From: Halogranum gelatinilyticum
Lineage (GTDB): Archaea > Halobacteriota > Halobacteria > Halobacteriales > Haloferacaceae
Assembly: GCF_900103715.1 (NCBI RefSeq)
Contig: NZ_FNHL01000003.1
Coordinates: 124,001-188,000 of the forward strand
DNA: 64,000 nucleotides
Direction of reading: 5' to 3'
Shown here: piece after piece, positions 42,748 through 49,615 of the stretch
Position numbering within the stretch: position 1 is the stretch's first letter
Layout of the letters: the number at the start of each line of letters is the position of its first letter
Notes under the pieces: model-generated
Databases searched by the model: none
What the model was told of the DNA's origin: nothing
Seen by the model: the letters and a program-made list of their open reading frames with translations, nothing else
Position numbers and translations under genes: made by a program

Positions 42748-43341
42748 TTAGCCGCTATTCGGTTCCGGTGTCGCCGTCGGTTCTGGCGTGGCCGTCGGTT
42801 CGGGCGTCGCCGTTGCCTCTGGCGTTGCCGTCGACTCTGGTGTCGTGGTCGACTCCGGCGTGGCCTTCGGTTCTGGCGTAGCCGTCGCCTCAGGCGTCGT
42901 GGTCGTCGGTTCCGGGGTCGCCGTCGTCTCGGGCGTCGTCGTCGATTCTGGTGTCGTGGTGGTTGATTCCGGCGTCGTCGTCGCCTCTGGCGTTGCTGTC
43001 GACTCTGGCGTCGCCGTCGCCTCAGGCGTCGTGGTCGTTGGTTCCGGCGTCGCCGTCGACTCGGACGGAGACGACTCGTTCTTCGCGTCCTGAGTCGGCT
43101 CGCCGTCGGAGTCTGTCGGCCCGTCGGGTGACTCGTCCGCCGAACTCGGCGCGGGACCACCCGCCGACGAGGCCGCCAGTCCGCTGGCAGTCGACGGGGC
43201 GTCGTTGCCCGCGACGGTCAACGAGACCTCGGCCGTCTCCACGTCGAAGAGCGCGGCGGCGGTGAACCCCCCCGATAGCGTCGTGAAGAACACGAGACCG
43301 ACCAGTGCCAGCGACGACAGTCGCCGGTCAGGCGTCCGCAT
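42748..43341 (-). CDS. Exported SipW-type protein with Thr/Pro/Glu repeat stalk
   Basis: 197 aa. A hydrophobic signal (LSSLALVGLVFFTTLSGGFTAAALF) leads into DVETAEVSLTVAGNDAP, the SipW/TasA-type cleavage-and-strand pattern; unlike its relatives it lacks a clean twin-arginine start (DRRLSSL). From about residue 85 it is a low-complexity stalk of five- and six-residue units (TPEAT, TPEST, TPEPT), typical of O-glycosylated cell-surface spacers, ending NSG. The start overlaps the signal peptidase stop by 14 bp and has GGAGGAGG upstream, so it is translationally coupled and probably that peptidase's substrate. Confidence 0.78.
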   Translation of the reverse strand: MRTPDRRLSSLALVGLVFFTTLSGGFTAAALFDVETAEVSLTVAGNDAPSTASGLAASSAGGPAPSSADESPDGPTDSDGEPTQDAKNESSPSESTATPEPTTTTPEATATPESTATPEATTTPESTTTTPESTTTPETTATPEPTTTTPEATATPEPKATPESTTTPESTATPEATATPEPTATPEPTATPEPNSG

Positions 43342-44365
43342 CGTCCTCCTCCCAGAAGTCCTCGGTGTCGGCGACGTGCGCGACGTCCGCAGACTCGGCT
43401 GGGTCGGTCCCGCCGTCGGTGAGACCCTGGCCGCCCCCCGACGGCTCGGGTGGGGTCTCTCTCGTCGACGACGTCGGCTCGGTACTCCCGGCCGGCCCGG
43501 CCGCGTAGTAGAGTCCACAGAGCAGGAGTGTCGACGCGCCGGTCCCGGCGACGACGGCGACGGACCAGCCCTCGGTCAGCTGGGTCGCGACCCAGACGCT
43601 GTACGCGGTAAAGGCCGCGAGCGCGACGATGGCGAGCCGGATGTCCGTCCGCGAGATGCTGTATCCCGAGGCGACTTCGTCCGCTTCGTCGGAGACGGTC
43701 GAGGGAGCACTCGGTGCCGCCACCGGGTCGGCGGCCGTGTCGTCCGCGTCGGACGCGACAGCGAGCGTGACGTCGGTCTGCGCAGTGTGCTCGGTGTGTT
43801 CCGTGTGCTCGGCGACGGGCGTCTCCGCACCGTCGGCGTCACCGGCCGCCTCGTCACCGGACGACCGGCCGCGGACGCTCGTGGCGACGAGCCAGACCTC
43901 GTTCAGGACGAACAGCGCGATGGGTGCGACGACGAGCGCGGCGAAGCCCGCGTCGGTGTTGACGAACTGGACCGCGTAGCCGATGTACGGGATGGTCAGC
44001 ATCACGCGGCCGACGAGCCGGTCCGGCGTCACCGGCTGGGGGTCGGGGTCCTCGTTGTTGTCGCCTTTCGTCCAGTAGCGGACGCCGTCTGCGGTCTCTT
44101 CGACCTCGGTGACGCGGTGGGTCGTCGGCACCGACTCGCCGCCGCGCGTGAACGTGATGACGTCGCCGCTGACGACGGCCGCGGGTGCGACCGACTCGAC
44201 GACGACGGCGTCGCCGGGGTTGATGTTCGGCTGCATACTGCCCGTCAGGACGACGTAACTCTGCTCGCCGCCGACGACCTCTGGTACGCCGTAGACGACG
44301 AACGGGGAGACCGCGGCGACGAGGATGAGCAACCCGAGGATCCGTGCGAGACGTCCGGTGTTCAT
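43328..44365 (-). CDS. Signal peptidase I, ER/archaeal type (SipW-like), long C-terminus
   Basis: 345 aa. One helix (about 6-28), then the S26 motifs SYVVLTGSMQPNINPGD (catalytic S43), GDVITFTRG, TTHRVTEVE (H83 in place of the bacterial Lys) and YWTKGDNNEDPDP (D102). The catalytic domain ends with a helix about 150-165. The remaining half is an acidic, Ala/Thr-rich linker and two helices (about 252-290). The Ser-His-Asp set is typical of SipW and Sec11. It overlaps its neighbours on both sides (ATGA with the 85-aa frame, 14 bp with the stalk protein), so it lies inside an operon of secreted proteins. Confidence 0.92.
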   Translation of the reverse strand: MNTGRLARILGLLILVAAVSPFVVYGVPEVVGGEQSYVVLTGSMQPNINPGDAVVVESVAPAAVVSGDVITFTRGGESVPTTHRVTEVEETADGVRYWTKGDNNEDPDPQPVTPDRLVGRVMLTIPYIGYAVQFVNTDAGFAALVVAPIALFVLNEVWLVATSVRGRSSGDEAAGDADGAETPVAEHTEHTEHTAQTDVTLAVASDADDTAADPVAAPSAPSTVSDEADEVASGYSISRTDIRLAIVALAAFTAYSVWVATQLTEGWSVAVVAGTGASTLLLCGLYYAAGPAGSTEPTSSTRETPPEPSGGGQGLTDGGTDPAESADVAHVADTEDFWEEDDADA

Positions 44366-44619
44366 CGCGACACCTCGTCGCTCTCGCTGTTGTCTCGGAC
44401 GTCTCGGACATCTCGTTCGTCTTGTTCGTCTCGCTCGTCTCGGGAGGTTCGGGCGTTTCGGTGGCGACAGCCGTCGGTGTGATGGCGAGTCCGAGACAGA
44501 CCGGGGCGGTGCGGACAGCGACACAGTGTCGCCGAGTCGTCGTCCGCGGAGCGGTGTCTCGCGTGGCTGCGGCGGTCGCTCGGGTCGCGGTTCGGGGTCG
44601 GGGGAAGGGTTCGGGTCAT
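44362..44619 (-). CDS. Possible 85-aa Arg/Asp-rich protein in the signal peptidase operon
   Basis: ATG at 44619, one base after the stop of the SipW-type gene upstream; its TGA overlaps the signal peptidase ATG (ATGA). It contains TLCRCPHRPG and HHTDGCRH (three Cys and several His, possibly a metal site) and ends with a repeat of RDE/RDV units. Third codon positions are GC-rich though less than in neighbours. GAGGTG near its end acts as Shine-Dalgarno for the peptidase. It could be real or only a coupling frame; I recognise no family. Confidence 0.45.
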   Translation of the reverse strand: MTRTLPPTPNRDPSDRRSHARHRSADDDSATLCRCPHRPGLSRTRHHTDGCRHRNARTSRDERDEQDERDVRDVRDNSESDEVSR

Positions 44620-44620
44620 G

Positions 44621-45205
44621 TTACTCACACTGTGATGCTTGGAAGTGGACCGCGATTTCGGGTGACTCGCCCGCGTGGCCGTCGTCGGTGACGCGGAGCG
44701 CGAGCTCCAGCGCGACGACCTCGTCGGCTCGACAGCCGCTCCAGAGCGGGAGCGTGCCGACCTCGGCGAGGGCCGTCCAGTCGCTCGCGGCGGCGACCGT
44801 CGAGTCGCCGACCGACGACGGCTCGACGCGGAGGTCGATGTCGTCCGCAATCGGGCCTTTCGGTGCGTCGAGCGTCAGCGTCCCCGCGGCGGGGATGTCG
44901 GGGACGGCGAGGGCGACGGTCACGCTCCGAACGTCGCCAGTGCCCAGCTCACCCACGTCGAGCGCGAGCGGCCCGTCGGTGAACGACGACGGGAAGGAGC
45001 CGGACTGTTCGGGGACGGCCGTCCCGTCGGCAGAGAGCGCGAACCGGAGGTCGAACTGGCCGGAGGCGAGCGTCACTGGCAGACGTTCGCTGTCGAACAG
45101 CGTGCCGTACGCGCCAGCACCGCCGCCGAGACCGAGACAGCCGACCGCGCCGAGACCGGCGAGAAGCCGTCGGCGTGAAAGCCCGTCGGCGGAACCGTCA
45201 GTCAC
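44621..45205 (-). CDS. Secreted SipW/TasA-type protein 1
   Basis: 194 aa, GTG start. LSRRRLLAGLGAVG is a twin-arginine-like start followed by a Gly-rich hydrophobic stretch and GAYGTLFDSERLPVTLASGQFDL, the SipW-type signal plus first strand of the mature domain. A beta-rich mature part follows, ending in EIAVHFQASQCE. It is shorter than its relatives and lacks the NE-Q-x-D tail motif. GGAGG lies 6 nt before the GTG, and a 32-codon ATG frame precedes and overlaps it (GTGA). It is the first sizable gene of the operon that contains the signal peptidase. Confidence 0.78.
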   Translation of the reverse strand: MTDGSADGLSRRRLLAGLGAVGCLGLGGGAGAYGTLFDSERLPVTLASGQFDLRFALSADGTAVPEQSGSFPSSFTDGPLALDVGELGTGDVRSVTVALAVPDIPAAGTLTLDAPKGPIADDIDLRVEPSSVGDSTVAAASDWTALAEVGTLPLWSGCRADEVVALELALRVTDDGHAGESPEIAVHFQASQCE

Positions 45206-45300
45206 GGCTGTCCTCCGCCGTCGGGGCCGTCGCGTCCGCCGTGTGGGGCGTCGCTCGGCCCGTTGCGTCCACCGTTCGAAGCCACGCTCTCCGTCTCCAT
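45202..45300 (-). CDS. Possible 32-codon leader ORF before SipW-type protein 1 (GTGA overlap)
   Basis: ATG at 45300, stop 45204-45202 inside the GTGA of the next start. The peptide is Gly/Asp/Pro-rich. A TATA-like GATTAGTTATC lies 27-30 nt upstream of this ATG, which points to a leaderless transcript beginning at or next to the mini-frame rather than at the GTG. This is the clearest of the leader frames in the window. Confidence 0.45.
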   Translation of the reverse strand: METESVASNGGRNGPSDAPHGGRDGPDGGGQP

Positions 45301-45376
45301 CGGTTCACTCCACCACTGGAACGGGGATAACTAATCGCGCGTTCACAGCGCGCAATCGGCCAATGTATCGGCGCAA

Positions 45377-46138
45377 TCATGCGTTGTCCTCCGCCAGACA
45401 CTCCTCGGCGAAGACATCGAGACTGAACGTCGCACTGTCACCCTGTACGACGTTGCCCACGTCCTCGTCGATAGCCCAGGTCATCGTCAGCGGGATCGTC
45501 GTGCCCGCTTCGAGACACGGCTGGCCGTCGCCTGCGTCCGGCGCGAGCGCGACGCCGTCGGCGAGGGCGGCGGCAACTTCTGCGAGCGTCCCCTCCGCGT
45601 CGGGGGCGACGAGCGGTTCTGTGAGGTCGTGGATGCCGTTCTGCCCGCCGGCGGCGTCGACACCGAGGATACCGGTGTCGTATCGGAGGGATACGTCGAT
45701 GGACTCGGCGAGTTCGCCGTCGTCCGGCGTGTCGTCGCCGGCGGTCACTTCGGGTTCCGTCCGGCCGTTCTCGGCGGTGTCGGTCAGGTCGAGCGCGAGC
45801 GAGAGCCGAGCGGTCCTCGCGGTGTCGCCGACCAGTTCGGCGAGCACCGTGAGCGACCCGTGGTCCCCCGGCAGGGCATTGTCGAGCGCGACGACCGGGC
45901 CGTCGGTCGCGTCGCCGGTCGTCTCGGTCGTCTCGGCTCTGACAGCGCCGTTGTAGGTCTCGCGCCAGCCGACCCGGAGGTCGAGGCCGCCGTCGACCTG
46001 GTGGGTCTGCTGGCTCGTGAGTTCGACCGGCTCGAAGCCGAAGGTCGCTCGGCCGACGGCCGTCCCGCCGTACAAGAGGCTGAAGCCGCCGAGTCCGGCC
46101 AGGAGCTGTCGACGGGAGGGGGTGATGTCGTGGGTCAT
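45377..46138 (-). CDS. Secreted SipW/TasA-type protein 2
   Basis: 253 aa. PSRRQLLAGLGGFSLLYGG is twin-arginine-like, followed by the mature beta-domain (QVDGGLDLRVGWRE, DNALPGDHGSLTVLAEL, ALDLTDTAENGRTEPEV) and the shared tail TWAIDEDVGNVVQGDSATFSLDVF with EEC. The signal segment lacks the YF-x-D motif of the others. The start at 46138 is preceded by a T-arm-like RNA element. It is the last gene of the minus-strand series 50989-45377. Confidence 0.83.
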   Translation of the reverse strand: MTHDITPSRRQLLAGLGGFSLLYGGTAVGRATFGFEPVELTSQQTHQVDGGLDLRVGWRETYNGAVRAETTETTGDATDGPVVALDNALPGDHGSLTVLAELVGDTARTARLSLALDLTDTAENGRTEPEVTAGDDTPDDGELAESIDVSLRYDTGILGVDAAGGQNGIHDLTEPLVAPDAEGTLAEVAAALADGVALAPDAGDGQPCLEAGTTIPLTMTWAIDEDVGNVVQGDSATFSLDVFAEECLAEDNA

Positions 46139-46155
46139 GGCGTTCCCGTGTGGGA

Positions 46156-46218
46156 AACCTGCTGGCGGAGTCGAACCGCCGTGGCGACGGGAGCGTCGCC
46201 GGGACACCGGTGCAGGTC
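46156..46218 (-). other. tRNA T-arm/acceptor-like structure in gap, copy 1
   Basis: Minus-strand RNA order: acceptor-like 5' strand GACCUGC (46218-46212), a 7-bp hairpin GGCGACG/CGUCGCC with 4-nt loop (46200-46183), a T-arm-like hairpin GGCGG-UUCGACU-CCGCC (46180-46164), one A, then acceptor-like 3' strand GCAGGUU (46162-46156). The acceptor stem has six Watson-Crick pairs and one G-U. It lies 18 nt before the ATG at 46138. Confidence 0.55.
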
Positions 46219-46245
46219 GGATTCTGCTGGTCGTGCGGGCGGACG

Positions 46246-47604
46246 CTACCGAATCCCTCCGAATCCGCCGCTGCTTCCTCCACTGCCACTGTTGCCGTTG
46301 TTCCCACCGTTGCCGCTGTTTCCGCTGTTACCTCCATTGCTATCGTTGCCGCCGTTTCCACCATTTCCACCGCTTCCACCACTGCCTCCGTTGCCGCCGT
46401 TGCCGCTGTTCCCGCTGTTTCCACCATTGCTGCCACTGCCGCCGTCCCCGCTATCGTCGCTGTCTTCGGAATCGTCAGGGACGAAATCGCCGTTGTAGTT
46501 GTACTTCGCGTACTGGAACAGACCGCTGTTGCCGAGCGGCGCGTTCTCACTCTGGCCGTCAGCGACGGGGTCACACTCGTCGAAGACGACGGTGCCCGCG
46601 GTCGCTGGCGGCGAGAGGTCGACCGTCTGCCAGCACTGCGCGCCCTTGACGACGATGCGGTCGACCGGGTCGTCGCTCGCCCAGTCAAAGCCGATGGGTT
46701 CGTTCTCTTCCTTGTACTGGACGTTGCTGAACGCGACGTCACCCGACAGCTCCTCGTCGGTGCCGAAGGCGACGAAGCTGATGGCGGGGGCGTCGTGCTC
46801 CTCTGGCGGTTCGTCCGGCGGCTCCTCGGTGTCACCGCCGCCCGCGCAGGGCGACCGGGTGCCGTCGTTGTGGCGACACTGGAACGCCGAGAACGCGACG
46901 TCGACGCCGACGGTGTCGGTCTGGACCTCGTTACCCGTCTCGAAGGGGAGTTCCCAGTCGAGACAGAGCGCGGGGTTGACGACGCCGTCGGGAGCCTCGT
47001 AGTCCGACCCAGCGTAGCAGACCTGCTCGCCCGCGACGGCGGTCTCGTCGCCGGTGCCGTCGAGCGGCAGGCCGCCAGCGATAGCGTCGAGCACGTCCGC
47101 GAGCGACCCCGAGGCGATGGTCGCGAGGAGTTCGCCGTCCGCGTCGCAGTAGCCGAGCGTCGCCTGCAACGCGTCGGCGAGTTCGCCGGTCTCCGTGGAG
47201 TCGTCGGCGGCGTGGTTCAGCTCCGGTTCGGGCTGGCCGTTCTCGTCGTTCGCGGTGAGCCGGGTGCAGAGCCAGAGATACGCCGGGTTGCCCGTGAGGT
47301 CGAGGTCGAAGCGGAGCCGACCCGAGTCGCCCGGCTTCACGTCGGTCAGTTCGAGCGCGACCGCGGTGGACCCGTCGGCGACGCCCTCGACCACGACGGG
47401 CGTCTCGCCTGCTCCGTCGTAGACCGACCGGACGGCGACAGCGAGGTCCAGACGGCCGCCAACGAGCGTGTTGTCGGTGAACTCCTCGCGGTCCGAGAGG
47501 AGGGCAGTCGTGGCGAAGCCCGTCGCAGAGGAGGCCGTGCCGACGGTGGCCAGCCCGGCCAAGAGCCGTCGGCGCGAGAGTCCGAACGTGTCGTCTGTCT
47601 TCAT
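46246..47604 (-). CDS. Secreted SipW/TasA-type protein 3 with Gly/Asn/Ser-rich tail
   Basis: 452 aa. GLSRRRLLAGLATVG twin-arginine start, SipW-type segment TTALLSDREEFTDNTLVGG, then the TasA/camelysin-like domain with LTDVKPGDSGRLRFDLDLTGNPAYLW, LTANDENGQPEPE and the tail WELPFETGNEVQTDTVGVDVAF followed by QCRHNDGT. A second beta-rich domain (about 285-385) follows, then a low-complexity tail of Gly, Asn and Ser (about 385-452). The tail could form an extended or adhesive segment. Cys residues (Q-C-R, C-Y, C-D) might form disulfides. A T-arm-like element precedes the start. Confidence 0.85.
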   Translation of the reverse strand: MKTDDTFGLSRRRLLAGLATVGTASSATGFATTALLSDREEFTDNTLVGGRLDLAVAVRSVYDGAGETPVVVEGVADGSTAVALELTDVKPGDSGRLRFDLDLTGNPAYLWLCTRLTANDENGQPEPELNHAADDSTETGELADALQATLGYCDADGELLATIASGSLADVLDAIAGGLPLDGTGDETAVAGEQVCYAGSDYEAPDGVVNPALCLDWELPFETGNEVQTDTVGVDVAFSAFQCRHNDGTRSPCAGGGDTEEPPDEPPEEHDAPAISFVAFGTDEELSGDVAFSNVQYKEENEPIGFDWASDDPVDRIVVKGAQCWQTVDLSPPATAGTVVFDECDPVADGQSENAPLGNSGLFQYAKYNYNGDFVPDDSEDSDDSGDGGSGSNGGNSGNSGNGGNGGSGGSGGNGGNGGNDSNGGNSGNSGNGGNNGNSGSGGSSGGFGGIR

Positions 47605-47610
47605 GTGAGG

Positions 47611-47651
47611 CCCACTGGTGGAGTCGAACCACCACGGAACACCGGTGTGGG
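47611..47651 (-). other. tRNA T-arm/acceptor-like structure in gap, copy 2
   Basis: Minus-strand RNA: CCCAC (47651-47647), a spacer that includes the word shared with copy 1, GGUGG-UUCGACU-CCACC (47633-47617), one A, then GUGGG (47615-47611). The T-arm stem differs from copies 1 and 3 by a compensating C-to-U and G-to-A change. The acceptor-like stem is 5 bp and unrelated in sequence to copies 1 and 3. It lies 7 nt before the ATG at 47604. Confidence 0.55.
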
Positions 47652-47696
47652 GGGAATGCGAAGCGTCACCGCCGAGAGGTGAGAGGGACGAAGTGG

Positions 47697-49538
47697 TTAG
47701 TCGGCCTGCAGTGGGTTCTCGTTGGTCTCGTTGTGGCGACACTGGACCGCGCCGAACCGCAGCCCGAAGGTCAGCTCGTCGGTCTGTGCGAGGTTGAGCG
47801 TCTCGTAGTCGATGTCGCCGTAGCGCGCCGACACCTGGTCCGCGAAGGTCGCCTCGTCCTCGTCGTCCGGCGTCTGCCACGGCAGCGTCGAGAACTCGGC
47901 GGGCGTCTTCGGGAGATACCACTCGATACCGAGACAGTAGACGCCGGGGTCGACACAGGTCGCGTCGGCCGGGTCGGGAATCTCGAACGGCTCCGCCCGC
48001 GGGTCGAACGGCTGGCCGCCTTCGAGCAGGTCGATGAGACCGGCGAACGAGCCACGGTAGAAGGGGCTCTCCGCGCCGCCGGAGATGCTGGCAGCGACGT
48101 CGGTGTAAGCGGCCTCCAGGTTCGTCCCCGACACCGACAGCGACTCGACGTCGTAGAACGACGACCCGTCACTGCCAGTCGCAATCGTGTTGAGCAGCGC
48201 GTCCTCGGCGTTGGGACCGATGGCGATGGAACTGATCTGCTGACCGACGGTCTTGGCGTCGGTCGCCTCCTGAACCGCGTTGCCGGGGTCCTGGTCGTCG
48301 CCGCCGTCCGACAGCAGGACGATGGCTTGGTTGGCCGCCGGGTCGGACACGTTCGAGAGGAGGTCGCTGGCTGCACTGATGCCCGCGCTGATGAACGTCC
48401 CCGTCTTGCCCGCGCTGCCCTCGGAGGCGGCGATCTCCTCGCGGAGGTCGTCGAGCGTGTCGTTGACGAGCGCGGAGTCGTCGGAGTCGACGAGTGCCAC
48501 GTCGCGCACGGCATCTCGGGGGTTGCCGTTCAGGTCGATGTCCTGGCCCTCGGTCGTCCCGTAGAAGACGACACCGATGCGGACGTCGGCGTTCGGCAGC
48601 AAGGCGTTGAGCTGCGTGACGAACTCCTTCGTCGCCTCCTCGACGACGTCGATGCGGTAGAGGTCGTTGTCGTTGTCCTTGTCGACGCCGCGGAGGGCGT
48701 TGCCGTTCGCGGCCTGCGTGCCGTCGAAGTCGACTTCGCCGCCGCGGTTCGGGTAGAGCATCGACCCCGAGACGTCGATGGCGAGGACGATGTCGGCCTC
48801 GCTCGTCTCGGCGTCCAGGCGGTTGTTGCAGTTGGTGTCGTACCACGCCTCGACCCACATGAGGTCGTCGAGGTCGCCGTCGGCGGTGCCGTCTGAATCG
48901 TCGTAGGTGCCGTCCGCCGCGTCTTCCGGCTCGACGATGCCCTCGTCGCTGTCGACCTCGGCCATCCCCTCGAACCAGAGATACGCCGGGTTACCGCAGT
49001 GGTGGAGGCTGATGGTCATCTCGCCGGAGTCGCCGGGCTTGACGTCCGGAAGGTCGAACATCGTGGCCTCGAAGCCGTCGACGAGCCCAGCGAATCCCAG
49101 GTCGTCGCTGTCGATCGGCTCGTACATCCCGTCGCAGTCGACGCCCTTCGTCACGTCGCCCCAGTCGTTCTCCGAGTAGACCTGACCCTGTGCGCCAGGG
49201 TTGCCGGTCGTCTCGTATCGTAAGTCAGGAATCTGGCTGAGGACGTACATCGGCTCGTCGGTGTCGGGGACGCGATCGACCGACGCCGGCGAGTCGTAGT
49301 TGATACCGGTGTTGCCGTTCGACATCGAGTCGAAGGCGACCTCGGGACCGGTCGTGTACGTCGAGCGGTAGTCGAGTCGGAGGTTCAACTCGCCAGCCGT
49401 GAGGCTGTTGCCCTCGAAGGACTCGGTGTCGTTGAAGTAGGCGGTCGTGCCGAGACCCGCGCCGGCCGAGGCGACACCGACGGTGCCGAGGCCAGCCAGG
49501 AGGGTTCGTCGTGAGATGTTGAGTCTGTCGTCGGTCAT
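47697..49538 (-). CDS. Secreted SipW/TasA-type protein with inserted von Willebrand A domain
   Basis: 613 aa. ISRRTLLAGLGTVG twin-arginine start, SipW-type segment YFNDTESFEGNSLTAGELNL, and the TasA-like first half with DVKPGDSGEMTISLHHCGNPAYLW. A VWA domain (about 248-465) is inserted: IVLAIDVSGSM gives MIDAS D255-S257-S259, the Thr is in KTGTFISAG, and the Asp is in IVLLSDGGDD. The chain then returns to the TasA-like tail (CLGIEWYLPKTP... FGLRFGAVQCRHN). VWA domains bind ligands through a metal ion, so a tip or adhesin role is plausible. It is flanked by related genes in one series. Confidence 0.88.
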   Translation of the reverse strand: MTDDRLNISRRTLLAGLGTVGVASAGAGLGTTAYFNDTESFEGNSLTAGELNLRLDYRSTYTTGPEVAFDSMSNGNTGINYDSPASVDRVPDTDEPMYVLSQIPDLRYETTGNPGAQGQVYSENDWGDVTKGVDCDGMYEPIDSDDLGFAGLVDGFEATMFDLPDVKPGDSGEMTISLHHCGNPAYLWFEGMAEVDSDEGIVEPEDAADGTYDDSDGTADGDLDDLMWVEAWYDTNCNNRLDAETSEADIVLAIDVSGSMLYPNRGGEVDFDGTQAANGNALRGVDKDNDNDLYRIDVVEEATKEFVTQLNALLPNADVRIGVVFYGTTEGQDIDLNGNPRDAVRDVALVDSDDSALVNDTLDDLREEIAASEGSAGKTGTFISAGISAASDLLSNVSDPAANQAIVLLSDGGDDQDPGNAVQEATDAKTVGQQISSIAIGPNAEDALLNTIATGSDGSSFYDVESLSVSGTNLEAAYTDVAASISGGAESPFYRGSFAGLIDLLEGGQPFDPRAEPFEIPDPADATCVDPGVYCLGIEWYLPKTPAEFSTLPWQTPDDEDEATFADQVSARYGDIDYETLNLAQTDELTFGLRFGAVQCRHNETNENPLQAD

Positions 49539-49557
49539 GGTACTGTCCCTCTCGGGA

Positions 49558-49598
49558 ATCCCACCGGCGGAGTCGAACCGCCGTGCTCCAAATGGGAT
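49558..49598 (-). other. tRNA T-arm/acceptor-like structure in gap, copy 3
   Basis: Minus-strand RNA: AUCCCA (49598-49593), a 10-nt spacer, GGCGG-UUCGACU-CCGCC (49582-49566; extends to 6 bp with C-G), GG, then UGGGAU (49563-49558). The T-arm equals copy 1. The 6-bp acceptor-like stem has its own sequence. It lies 19 nt before the ATG at 49538. Confidence 0.55.
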
Positions 49599-49615
49599 AG
49601 TTACTGCAGAGAAAA

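Noticed and set aside
42780-43085. Regular short direct repeats resembling a CRISPR-like array
   Set aside because: They are codons of the Thr/Pro/Glu stalk of the exported protein (5-6 residue units); repeats vary and there are no unique spacers.
46270-46450. Short repeated CCGCTGTT/CCACCATT-type words resembling a DNA repeat element
   Set aside because: They encode the Gly/Asn/Ser-rich tail of secreted protein 3 in frame.
46156-49598. Full tRNA genes at the T-arm-like elements
   Set aside because: No D-arm or anticodon arm can be drawn, and the elements are only 41-63 nt. They are reported as tRNA-like structures instead.
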